A stretch of DNA of 64,000 bases from assembly GCA_949106495.1 (NCBI GenBank), contig CARYZD010000001.1, positions 62,001 through 126,000 on the forward strand, written 5' to 3'. The stretch is from an uncultured Clostridia bacterium. GTDB taxonomy: Bacteria; Bacillota; Clostridia; TANB77; CAG-465. This document shows positions 28,519-36,073 of this stretch, in pieces. The notes under the pieces are model-generated. The model worked only from the letters and a program-made list of their open reading frames with translations. It was not told where the DNA came from and searched no databases. Within the stretch, counting starts at the first letter, position 1. The number at the start of each line of letters is the position of its first letter. A program made the translations under genes and the position numbers.

Positions 28519-29100
28519 CTATATTTCTCCCATTTTTTTATTTATATCTTCTTCACAACTTCTCATTGCAAGAATTGTTTTATCTAGTAATTCATCTAGT
28601 TCCCAGCCTAACATTTCTGCACCATTTGATATAACTTCTCTTGAACATCCAGCTGCAAATTTCTTATCTTTAAATTTTTTCTTTAAAGATTTCAGCTCTA
28701 AATCTGCTGTACTTTTAGATGGTCTCATAAGTGCAGCAGCTCCAATAAGTCCAGTTAACTCATCTGTTGCATAAAGAATTTTTTCCATTTGATGTTCTGG
28801 TTTTATATCTACAGTAAGACCATATCCATGACTTGAAGTTGCATGTATAATTTTTTCACCTATATTATTTTCTCTCATTATTTCTTGAGATTTTATACAA
28901 TGTTCTTCTGGATACTTTTCAAAATCTAAATCATGTAATAGTCCAACGATTCCCCATAATTCTTCTTCCTCTTCATAACCTAACTCTTTTGCAAAGTATT
29001 TCATTACACCTTCTACTGTTAAAGCATGTCTTAAATGAAAAGTATCTTCATTATATTCTCTTAATAAATTCCATGCATCTTCTCTTGTTATATTACACAT
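28519..29100 (-). CDS. HD-domain phosphohydrolase
   Basis: A metal-dependent phosphohydrolase of the HD superfamily with unknown substrate. The metal ligands are visible as H in FHLRHALTVEG, HD in GLLHDLDFEKY, and later H and D positions in ATSSHGYG and YATDELTG. It is 193 residues long with no membrane segment. It lies 12 bases after copA and immediately before tcdA, so it is transcribed with the copper genes at least in part. No functional link to copper is apparent. Confidence 0.85.
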   Translation of the reverse strand: MCNITREDAWNLLREYNEDTFHLRHALTVEGVMKYFAKELGYEEEEELWGIVGLLHDLDFEKYPEEHCIKSQEIMRENNIGEKIIHATSSHGYGLTVDIKPEHQMEKILYATDELTGLIGAAALMRPSKSTADLELKSLKKKFKDKKFAAGCSREVISNGAEMLGWELDELLDKTILAMRSCEEDINKKMGEI

Positions 29101-29112
29101 TTTTTATTCCCC

Positions 29113-31311
29113 CTATTTTAATTTAAGTCTAAGTGAATTTAATACAACTGTTAAACTACTTATTGTCATTGCTAAAGATGCAAGCATAGGATTTAAAACA
29201 ATATCTAAATTCACAAAAAATCCCATTGCAACTGGAATCATACAAATATTATATATGAATGCCCAAAATAAATTTTGTTTAATAATTTTTATTGTTTTTT
29301 TACTAATATCCATTAAGTCAACAATTCTATCTAATTTATCTATCATAAGTACAACATTACTACTGTCCATTGCAATATCTGTTCCATTGGAAACAGATAC
29401 ACCTATATCTGCTGTAACAAGACTTACACTATCATTTATTCCATCTCCACACATCATTACTAGTCCATTTTTCTTGAGTTCTTTTATTTTATCTGCCTTT
29501 TGTTTTGGTAATACTCCTGAAACAACATTATCTATTCCAACTTTATCTGCTATAACTTTAGCTGTTTTTTCATTATCACCTGTAAGCATTAGTACATCAA
29601 TTTTTCTGCTTTTTATTTTATCTATTACACTTTTTACATTATCTTTTAATACATCTTTTACACCAATAAGAGCTAATATCTTTGTTTCATTAGCTAAAAA
29701 TAATATACTATTACCATCTGATATTAAGCTTTCTTCATCTGTTTCATTATAAATTTGTATATTATTCTCTAACATTAATTTTCTATTTCCTATAAAATAT
29801 TTTTCATTATTATATTTTGCTGTTATTCCCAATCCAGGTATAGCACTAAATTCAGATACTTTTTCAATTGATACTAAATTTTGACTGGCATAATTTACTA
29901 TTGCTCTTGATATTGGATGTTCAGATAAATTCTCAATACTTGCTGCTATTTTAATTATCTCTTTATCTTCTAAATCACTATAATTATATAATTTCGAAAG
30001 CGTTAACTCTCCCTTTGTTATTGTTCCAGTTTTATCCATTACTATTGTTTTAACTTTATGAGCATTTTCTAATGTTTCACTATTTTTAACAAGTATTCCT
30101 TTCTTACTACATATTCCTGAAGATACTACAATAGCAAGTGGTGTTGCTAAGCCTAAACTACAAGGACATGCAACTACAAGAATACTTACAAATACATTAA
30201 TTGCTACCGAAAAATCTTTAAATAAAATTAACCATACAATAAAGCTAAGTACTGCTATAGCAATCACTATAGGAACAAATATTCCACTTATTTTATCTGC
30301 AATTTTGGATATTGGAGCTTTAGTATTTGTAGCTTCTGCAACAAGTCTAACTATTTCTGATACTGTAGATTCTTTTCCTATTTTTTCTGCTTTATATTTA
30401 ATTGTTCCTTCATAATTAATACTTCCAGCTATTACTTTAGAGTTATACTCTTTTTTAACAGGTATACTCTCACCTGTAATAAAAGACTCGTTAATATGAG
30501 TTGTACCTTCTGTTATAGTTCCATCTACTGCTATCTTCTCTCCAGGTTTACAAATTACAATATCTCCTTTTTGTATTTCATCTAAAGTTACTGTTATTTC
30601 CTTTGAATCTCTTTCAATTAATGCAGAATTTGGTGTAATAGTCATTAATTCTTGTAAAGCTTCTTTTGTCTTATCTTTATTTCTTCCCTCTATAAATTTA
30701 CCAATTTTAATAAAGAAAATTACAATTGCTGCGGATTCATAGTACAGCTTGTTTACATATAGTTCATTTCCTTTTAGTATTTGAAAAGTACCATATAAGC
30801 TATATATAAAGCTAGACAATACTCCTATTGCAACTAAAGTATCCATATTAGGTGTTCCATGTATAAGATTTTTATATCCATTTTTTAACAAATCCCTACC
30901 CAAAAACATTACACTCAATGTAAGTAAAAGAAGTGATATTGAATAATTTATTGGATATATATGCATATCTAATAATGGAACTGAGGGCAATCCAATCATA
31001 TGAGCCATTGATATATATAATATTAATAATGAAATAATTGTTATCAATATTAATTTATATTTTTCTTTAGTATTCTTTTTTTCTTCTTTTTCTAACTTAT
31101 CTATTCCTAGACTCTCAAAGCCTGCTTTAAAAACAAACTTTTCTATATCTTCTAATGATAATTTATTTTCATCATATTCAATTGATGCATTGTTCATGAC
31201 AAGATTTACTGATGCAACTTTTATACCATCTTGTCTATTTAAATATTTTTCAAGTCCTGATGAACAAGCACTACATGTCATTCCACCAATTTTTAATAAT
31301 ACTTTTTTCAA
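29113..31311 (-). CDS. copA: copper-translocating P1B-type ATPase
   Basis: Exports Cu(I) across the cytoplasmic membrane. One N-terminal heavy-metal-associated domain (GGMTCSACSSGLEKYL, residues 8-23) is followed by eight predicted membrane helices. Signatures: TGES in the actuator domain; CPC in VVACPCSLGLATPLA; the phosphorylation site DKTGTITKGE; the HP motif in SEHPISRAI; and GDGINDS. The 732 residues are typical for single-HMA Clostridial enzymes. It follows copZ by six bases, under CsoR control. Confidence 0.96.
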   Translation of the reverse strand: MKKVLLKIGGMTCSACSSGLEKYLNRQDGIKVASVNLVMNNASIEYDENKLSLEDIEKFVFKAGFESLGIDKLEKEEKKNTKEKYKLILITIISLLILYISMAHMIGLPSVPLLDMHIYPINYSISLLLLTLSVMFLGRDLLKNGYKNLIHGTPNMDTLVAIGVLSSFIYSLYGTFQILKGNELYVNKLYYESAAIVIFFIKIGKFIEGRNKDKTKEALQELMTITPNSALIERDSKEITVTLDEIQKGDIVICKPGEKIAVDGTITEGTTHINESFITGESIPVKKEYNSKVIAGSINYEGTIKYKAEKIGKESTVSEIVRLVAEATNTKAPISKIADKISGIFVPIVIAIAVLSFIVWLILFKDFSVAINVFVSILVVACPCSLGLATPLAIVVSSGICSKKGILVKNSETLENAHKVKTIVMDKTGTITKGELTLSKLYNYSDLEDKEIIKIAASIENLSEHPISRAIVNYASQNLVSIEKVSEFSAIPGLGITAKYNNEKYFIGNRKLMLENNIQIYNETDEESLISDGNSILFLANETKILALIGVKDVLKDNVKSVIDKIKSRKIDVLMLTGDNEKTAKVIADKVGIDNVVSGVLPKQKADKIKELKKNGLVMMCGDGINDSVSLVTADIGVSVSNGTDIAMDSSNVVLMIDKLDRIVDLMDISKKTIKIIKQNLFWAFIYNICMIPVAMGFFVNLDIVLNPMLASLAMTISSLTVVLNSLRLKLK

Positions 31312-31317
31312 AACAAT

Positions 31318-31527
31318 TTACTCCTTAACTTCAAAACCAGCATCTAATATAGCTTCCTTTATTTCTACTATTCTAATTTTATCACTATCGTACTCAACTA
31401 CTGCTCTTTTATCCTCAAAGTCTACTTTAGCAAAGTTAACTCCATCCAAATTGTTTAATACTTTTTCAAGTCTAGTTGAGCACCCTGTACAATGCATTCC
31501 CACAACTTCAAATTCTACTTTTTCCAT
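31318..31527 (-). CDS. copZ: copper chaperone, CopZ-like
   Basis: A 69-residue soluble heavy-metal-associated domain with the Cu(I)-binding motif MHCTGCS (residues 10-16) and a ferredoxin-like fold pattern. It carries Cu(I) to CopA or CsoR. AAGGAGG precedes the ATG. It sits between csoR and copA in a tight operon. Confidence 0.93.
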   Translation of the reverse strand: MEKVEFEVVGMHCTGCSTRLEKVLNNLDGVNFAKVDFEDKRAVVEYDSDKIRIVEIKEAILDAGFEVKE

Positions 31528-31539
31528 AATAAATCCTCC

Positions 31540-31851
31540 TTATCTTAATCTTTTGAATAATTCCATAACTTCATTTATTATATCATCATTTCCATGCTTT
31601 AATTCACGATTTACACAATTTCTTATATGATTTTCAAGTATTGTATTTTCTAGACTTTCAATTGCTTTATTTACTGCTGAAAGTTGAGTTAAAACGTCAT
31701 CACAATATCTGTCATCACATATCATTTGCTTTATCCCTCTTATTTGTCCTTCTATGATATTTAATCTTTTAGTTATGTTTTTCTTTTCTTCTTCTGTTCT
31801 ATATGTATATTTTTCACATATATTACACTTGCTACATTTTTCTTTATTCAT
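31540..31851 (-). CDS. csoR: copper-sensing repressor CsoR
   Basis: A DUF156/CsoR-family repressor, an all-helical tetramer that leaves its operator when Cu(I) binds. It is 103 residues long. The ligands are Cys in RYCDDVLTQL and His-x3-Cys in NHIRNC, matching the C-H-C Cu site. The GQIRGIKQMI segment is a family hallmark. It has an extra N-terminal Cys cluster (CSKCNIC, residues 6-12) as in many Clostridial members. It heads copZ-copA and is likely autoregulated through the operator at 31874-31894. Confidence 0.94.
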   Translation of the reverse strand: MNKEKCSKCNICEKYTYRTEEEKKNITKRLNIIEGQIRGIKQMICDDRYCDDVLTQLSAVNKAIESLENTILENHIRNCVNRELKHGNDDIINEVMELFKRLR

Positions 31852-31870
31852 TGATTATACCTCGAAAATA

Positions 31871-31899
31871 ATTATATACCCCCAAGGGGTATATGTCAA
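31871..31899 (-). promoter_or_regulatory. cso operon promoter
   Basis: On the minus strand, a perfect TTGACA, a 17-base spacer and a perfect TATAAT, 20 bases before the csoR ATG. Confidence 0.92.
31874..31894. promoter_or_regulatory. CsoR-type operator
   Basis: Inverted repeat ATATACCCC-CAA-GGGGTATAT, the TACCCC/GGGGTA form known for CsoR. It fills the promoter spacer and overlaps both hexamers, so bound CsoR would block RNA polymerase. Confidence 0.9.
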
Positions 31900-31906
31900 T
31901 AAAAAA

Positions 31907-31933
31907 GATACAAGAATATTTAATACTTGTATC
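31907..31933 (-). terminator. terminator after the Rpn pseudogene
   Basis: GATACAAG pairs with CTTGTATC around an 11-base loop, with TTTTTT following on the minus strand. It insulates the cso promoter from upstream transcription. Confidence 0.8.
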
Positions 31934-31951
31934 CAAATTTATTAATTAACT

Positions 31952-32265
31952 TTATTTTAATTTTTCAATTTCTTTTATAGGTAATTCTGTTACTTCACTT
32001 ATAATCTTTATATCTATATTTTTTAACAACATATTCTTAGCCACTTCTATATTTCCCTTTTTTTATTCTCTAGTAATTCTCTTTCAAGTATTGGTGTATT
32101 TTCTAAATTAATATCTTCGTAATATTCTCCTGTTACTTTTTCTATTAAATCTCTTATCATATCTTCCTTTCCTTTATGTCCAAATAATCTTGAAAATACA
32201 TAATCATTTGTTGGTAATAATATATCTTGTTTTTCTTCATCTTTTATATATAAATTCTCACACAT
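31952..32265 (-). pseudogene. Rpn-family nuclease gene, internally deleted and frameshifted
   Basis: The ATG at 32265 (after GAGAGGGG) opens a frame with TNDYVFSRLFGHKGKEDM, the N-terminus of Rpn/PD-(D/E)XK transposase-like nucleases. It stops after about 72 codons in an A7 run near 32060. In another frame directly after, KKGNIEVAKNMLLKNIDIK and ISEVTELPIKEIEKLK form the typical C-terminus, ending at 31952. The middle, with the catalytic Asp and ExQ residues, is missing. A full-length relative lies at 62305-63132 with the equivalent ends. Confidence 0.8.
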
Positions 32266-32400
32266 AATAATTACCCCTCTCATAAAAAAGTTTCGTTACA
32301 TAACAAGATATAATTATACTATTAAACTTAGTAATTGCAATACTTTGAGTCTAACTTTTGGTCGTAAAATTATGAGCATTTTTTGGAAATATTTTGTAAA

Positions 32401-32433
32401 AAAAGAGTACTAAATTTAATTTAGCACTCTTTT
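32401..32433 (-). terminator. terminator of the XRE membrane regulator gene
   Basis: AAAAGAGT-A-CTAAAT pairs with ATTTAG-C-ACTCTTTT, followed by a T7 run on the minus strand. It starts 5 bases after the stop. Confidence 0.85.
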
Positions 32434-32437
32434 ATAT

Positions 32438-33994
32438 TTAGTATTCATAATCATAGTCATAACTATCTAATATTTTTTCTAAATATCTAATTCTTTCATT
32501 TTTTTCTTGTATTGTAGTATTCTTAGTTTGTATTGTGTCATTTAAATCTATAATAGTTTCTTCTTTTTCTTCTATTTGATTTTCTAATTTATTTATTTGA
32601 ATTTCATATGACTGTTGTGTTTCACGTCTATTCTTCTTATTATCATTTAACTTTTGAATATTTTCTTTTGTTGTATAGACTTTGACTTTAAAGTAATCAT
32701 AATTTCTTATCTCTTTATTATTTATATCATCAATATTCTCTCTTAAATATTTTAATAAATTGGATGAGCTTGAATTATAACTTATATATATTTTATTATT
32801 AGTTTGTATTTGGATATATGGCTCAAAGCAGTCATAATATTCAACTTCAATTCTTATATCATTATTATCACTTTCAATATATTCTGTATCTGCCCAAGAC
32901 TCTACAATAAGTCCATCTGTTAATTCATAATTATATGAGTTTTTTATAATTGCTTCTTTTTTTACTTCGTCTATATAATTAAAGTTAGTAATTCCTATAA
33001 ATATCATTCCAATGCCAATTCCAGCTACTAGTATTGATGATAAAAATATAATACCTATTCTTGTTTTAGCAATTTTTTTATTTACTATAAAATTATATAC
33101 TATTTCAAGTAAAATTACGTTTACTATTATTGCTGCTATTAAACATAATAGTGCACCAATAAAAACAAAACCTGTCTTTACAAATAAGAAACTACAAATT
33201 AAACATGCACAAAGCATTAATAATGAAAATACAAAACCTAAGGCAAAAAATCCAACACAACATTTTATTCCTACTAATACCATTTTAAATACAGCATTTA
33301 AAAATTTAGATTCACTATGTGCAGGGTCTCTTATTATTATTTTTTCCCTTTTATTTTCTAAAACAACTTTATTATTATCTGAATTTCCTATAACTAATTC
33401 TTTTTTATTTTCTTTATTACTATCTTTCTCTTCTTTAGAATTAACTACTTCATAATAGTCTAAATATCTAACTTTAAATATATGAAGAATAATAATTATA
33501 CCTACAATTAAAGCAAATATTAAGTATAATGAAGATGTTATATCTAAAAGAACATAATATCCTTTTTTTGGAACCCATCCAAAAATACCTGAAAATATAG
33601 AACCTCCTATACCGCCAATTATAGACATTATACATGTAATAATTATACCTATAATAATTTGTTCAAAAATACATTTTATTATTTGACCAAATTTCATACT
33701 TTCAAACATTCTTAATGTTTTAGTTATATATCCAAAAAAATCATCTATATACTTATTAAAGTTTATTTTAGATTTTTTATTTTCAGATACCTCTTTAACA
33801 TTTTCATTCATAAGTTCATCAATATTATAGTCAAACAATTTACAAATCATTAATACTTTATCCATTTCTGGATAACTTTGTCCTGATTCCCATTTTGAAA
33901 CTGCCTGTCTAGATACTCCTAATTTTTCAGCAAGTTGTTCTTGAGATAAATTATTGTCTTTTCTTATTCTTTTTAGATTCTCTGGTAATTTCAT
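32438..33994 (-). CDS. membrane-tethered XRE-family regulator, 518 aa
   Basis: An N-terminal Cro/CI-type helix-turn-helix (residues 1-62, with LSQEQLAEKLGVSRQAVSKW) is followed by a polar linker, about six hydrophobic segments (roughly 100-135, 150-175, 240-310 and 325-345), an extracytoplasmic-looking beta region (YIESDNNDIRIEVEYYD) and a C-terminal coiled coil of about 70 residues (LENQIEEKEETIIDLND) ending in Asp/Tyr. AAAGGAGG precedes the ATG. HTH-plus-membrane proteins are known in Firmicutes, but I do not recognise this combination with a coiled-coil tail. A pair of GTTGCATT boxes in the promoter region suggests autoregulation. Confidence 0.8.
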   Translation of the reverse strand: MKLPENLKRIRKDNNLSQEQLAEKLGVSRQAVSKWESGQSYPEMDKVLMICKLFDYNIDELMNENVKEVSENKKSKINFNKYIDDFFGYITKTLRMFESMKFGQIIKCIFEQIIIGIIITCIMSIIGGIGGSIFSGIFGWVPKKGYYVLLDITSSLYLIFALIVGIIIILHIFKVRYLDYYEVVNSKEEKDSNKENKKELVIGNSDNNKVVLENKREKIIIRDPAHSESKFLNAVFKMVLVGIKCCVGFFALGFVFSLLMLCACLICSFLFVKTGFVFIGALLCLIAAIIVNVILLEIVYNFIVNKKIAKTRIGIIFLSSILVAGIGIGMIFIGITNFNYIDEVKKEAIIKNSYNYELTDGLIVESWADTEYIESDNNDIRIEVEYYDCFEPYIQIQTNNKIYISYNSSSSNLLKYLRENIDDINNKEIRNYDYFKVKVYTTKENIQKLNDNKKNRRETQQSYEIQINKLENQIEEKEETIIDLNDTIQTKNTTIQEKNERIRYLEKILDSYDYDYEY

Positions 33995-34035
33995 ATTTTT
34001 TCCTCCTTTACACCAAAATTATACTAATTCTATCG

Positions 34036-34085
34036 GTTGCATTCCACCAATTTTTAGTTGTTTTTTGTAAATTTTGAGTTGCATT
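34036..34085. promoter_or_regulatory. GTTGCATT box pair upstream of the XRE gene
   Basis: GTTGCATT occurs at 34036-34043 and again at 34078-34085, 42 bases apart, about four DNA turns. The first copy overlaps the expected -35 position for a TATAAT at 34018-34023 (minus strand). This is a possible operator for the XRE protein. Confidence 0.4.
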
Positions 34086-34119
34086 ATATGAATTATACCA
34101 CTTTTTAATGTAAAATTAA

Positions 34120-34141
34120 AGGCTAGAGGATTGCTCTAGCT
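34120..34141 (-). terminator. rlmD terminator
   Basis: GCTAGAG pairs with CTCTAGC across a 5-base loop, about 10 bases after the stop, followed by a broken T run on the minus strand. Confidence 0.6.
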
Positions 34142-34151
34142 AATTTTAATA

Positions 34152-35516
34152 TTATTTATTCTCTTTTAAACTTAACACTGTGATATTTTCTATATGTTCA
34201 CTATTTGGAAATAAATCTACTGGTGTAATATCACCTATTTCAAAATATGGACTTAATAATTTTAAGTCTCTTGCAAATGTTGCTGGTGAACAACTAACAT
34301 ATCCTATCTTTTTAGGTCTAAATTTAATTATATATTCTATACTATCTAAATCTAACCCTTTTCTTGGTGGATCTACAACAATTATATCTGGTTTTATACT
34401 TCTTTTTTCAAATTCTACTATTTTTGATTCAACACTTCCTGCAATATATTCTGCATTTTTAATATTATTTAGCTCTAAATTCATATTAGCCATTTTAACT
34501 GCTTGATTCTCAATTTCAATTCCATAAACTTTTTTTACACTATCACTTAAAAATATTCCTATTGAACCTACTCCACTATATAAATCAAAAAGAATTTCGT
34601 TGCCTTTTAATTTTAATTTCTCTTTTAAAGTATTATATAATACCTCTGCTTGAATTGTATTTACTTGAAAGAATGATTTTGAACTAATATAGTATTTATA
34701 TTTACCTATACAATCTGTTATATATCCTGACCCAAATACAACCTTTTCTTTATTGCCTAATATTTCATTCGTTTTTGACATATTTAAATTTAATACTATA
34801 GTTTTTATATTTTCATCTTCTTTTAAAATTTTAATTATTTCCTCAATTCTTACATCGTCAAAAATTTCTTTCTTGTTTACTACAACTACTACCATTATTT
34901 CTCCAGTATGGTATCCTCTACGTATTAATATATGTCTAATATCTCCTGTATTATCTTGTTCATTATATCCTGTAAATCCCTTAAGTAATAATAGCTTAAA
35001 TATTTCCTTAGATAACTTATCTATTTCTTGATTTTGTATAAAGCATTCTTCATTTTCTATTACATCATGACTTCTTTTAGCATAAAATCCAATTTTATTT
35101 TCGCCTTCTATTGTTCTTCTTACTGGATATTGCGCTTTGTTCCTATAATTTAATGGGATTCCCATTCCAATTACATCATTTAATTTAGAATATTCTACTT
35201 TCTGTTTTTCAAGTGTATTCTTTACTAGCTCCTTTTTAATCTTTAACTGTCTACCATAACTTATATGTTGGCCTGAACATCCTCCACATCTTTTATATGC
35301 ACTACAAAATGGTTCTTCTCTATCTGAACTTTTGCTAATTATATCTTCTATTTTACCAATACAAAAGGAATTATTTTCTTTAATAATTCTTGCTTTAACT
35401 TTTTCTCCTTTTAATGCTCCTGGTATAAATATAACTTTATTCTCATATTTTGCTATACCTTCCAAATTTATACCATTATCTATGATTTCAACTTCAATCT
35501 CATCATTCTTTTTCAA
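34152..35516 (-). CDS. rlmD: 23S rRNA (uracil-C5)-methyltransferase, RlmD/RlmCD type
   Basis: A SAM-dependent methyltransferase of the TrmA/RumA family modifying U747 and/or U1939 of 23S rRNA. An N-terminal TRAM domain (residues 1-60) is followed by the iron-sulphur cysteines in CSAYKRCGGCSGQH, the SAM motif DLYSGVGSIGIFL, the VVDPPRKGLD motif, and the nucleophile Cys in YVSCSPATFARDL. I chose a TTG at 35516 because AAGGTGG lies 7 bases before it, giving 454 residues. The upstream in-frame ATG has no spaced site. Which uracil is modified is not decidable here. Confidence 0.9.
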   Translation of the reverse strand: MKKNDEIEVEIIDNGINLEGIAKYENKVIFIPGALKGEKVKARIIKENNSFCIGKIEDIISKSSDREEPFCSAYKRCGGCSGQHISYGRQLKIKKELVKNTLEKQKVEYSKLNDVIGMGIPLNYRNKAQYPVRRTIEGENKIGFYAKRSHDVIENEECFIQNQEIDKLSKEIFKLLLLKGFTGYNEQDNTGDIRHILIRRGYHTGEIMVVVVVNKKEIFDDVRIEEIIKILKEDENIKTIVLNLNMSKTNEILGNKEKVVFGSGYITDCIGKYKYYISSKSFFQVNTIQAEVLYNTLKEKLKLKGNEILFDLYSGVGSIGIFLSDSVKKVYGIEIENQAVKMANMNLELNNIKNAEYIAGSVESKIVEFEKRSIKPDIIVVDPPRKGLDLDSIEYIIKFRPKKIGYVSCSPATFARDLKLLSPYFEIGDITPVDLFPNSEHIENITVLSLKENK

Positions 35517-35691
35517 AGCTATTCCACCTTTTCTCATCTCTTTAGAATTATATCATAACATAATAAATATATTCAATAATAATTATTATATCTTTTTATT
35601 AAATTTTATTTTTTATATTGTAACAAAAATAATTATTTAGAATATAGTATATTAAGTTGATTGAAAGTCAACAAACAAAGGAGTGAAATGT

Positions 35692-35829
35692 ATGTGCATA
35701 AATAGTAGTAATGATAATCTTGTATGGCTAATAGTTTTAGTTTTAATACTTATCCTTCTCTATTTTATATGTAATGATAGGAATTCATCTACACCATTAA
35801 ACTTCGACTCATTTTTCGAGATAAGTTAG
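35692..35829 (+). CDS. 45-residue single-pass membrane peptide
   Basis: Begins MCINSSNDN after AAAGGAGTGAA, has one strong membrane segment (VWLIVLVLILILLYFIC) and a short polar tail ending FDSFFEIS. It is 32 bases upstream of the Cys/Gly-rich miniprotein gene in the same orientation, and the two share a terminator. I do not recognise the family. Its plus-strand position inside a minus-strand region suggests an independent two-gene unit. Confidence 0.7.
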   Translation: MCINSSNDNLVWLIVLVLILILLYFICNDRNSSTPLNFDSFFEIS

Positions 35830-35861
35830 AAGTTTATACATAACAAAGAGAGGTGAATAAG

Positions 35862-36026
35862 ATGATGGATGAAAGATGCGGATGTGGTAACTGCGGAGGA
35901 TGCGGAAACGGATGTGGATGCGGATGTAACTGTGGTTGCGGTTCAAACGGATTATTCGGTGGCGGAAACTGCTGTTGTATTTGGATAATCTTAATTATAA
36001 TCGTTCTATGTTGCTGTTGTTGCTAA
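35862..36026 (+). CDS. 54-residue Cys/Gly-rich membrane miniprotein (17 Cys)
   Basis: AGAGAGGTGAATAAG precedes the ATG. After MMDER comes a block of C-G-C, C-G-G-C and C-G-C-N-C spacings (residues 6-26, nine Cys), then SNGLFGGGN, a CCC triplet, a hydrophobic stretch IWIILIIIVL and a final run of five Cys. The Cys pattern looks metal-binding or cross-linking, and the short hydrophobic helix could dip into a membrane. It loosely resembles small Gly/Cys-rich YjcZ-like and spore-coat peptides of Firmicutes, but I cannot assign a family. Local base usage is richer in G than the surroundings. Confidence 0.78.
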   Translation: MMDERCGCGNCGGCGNGCGCGCNCGCGSNGLFGGGNCCCIWIILIIIVLCCCCC

Positions 36027-36042
36027 TTGCACATAAATACAT

Positions 36043-36071
36043 AAAAAGTGGAAGAAAATCTTCCACTTTTT
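36043..36071. terminator. bidirectional terminator (miniprotein pair / uvrA)
   Basis: A 13-bp perfect stem AAAAAGTGGAAGA and complement with an AAA loop. It ends the plus-strand miniprotein unit and the minus-strand uvrA gene, whose stop is 3 bases away. Confidence 0.9.
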
Positions 36072-36073
36072 TC

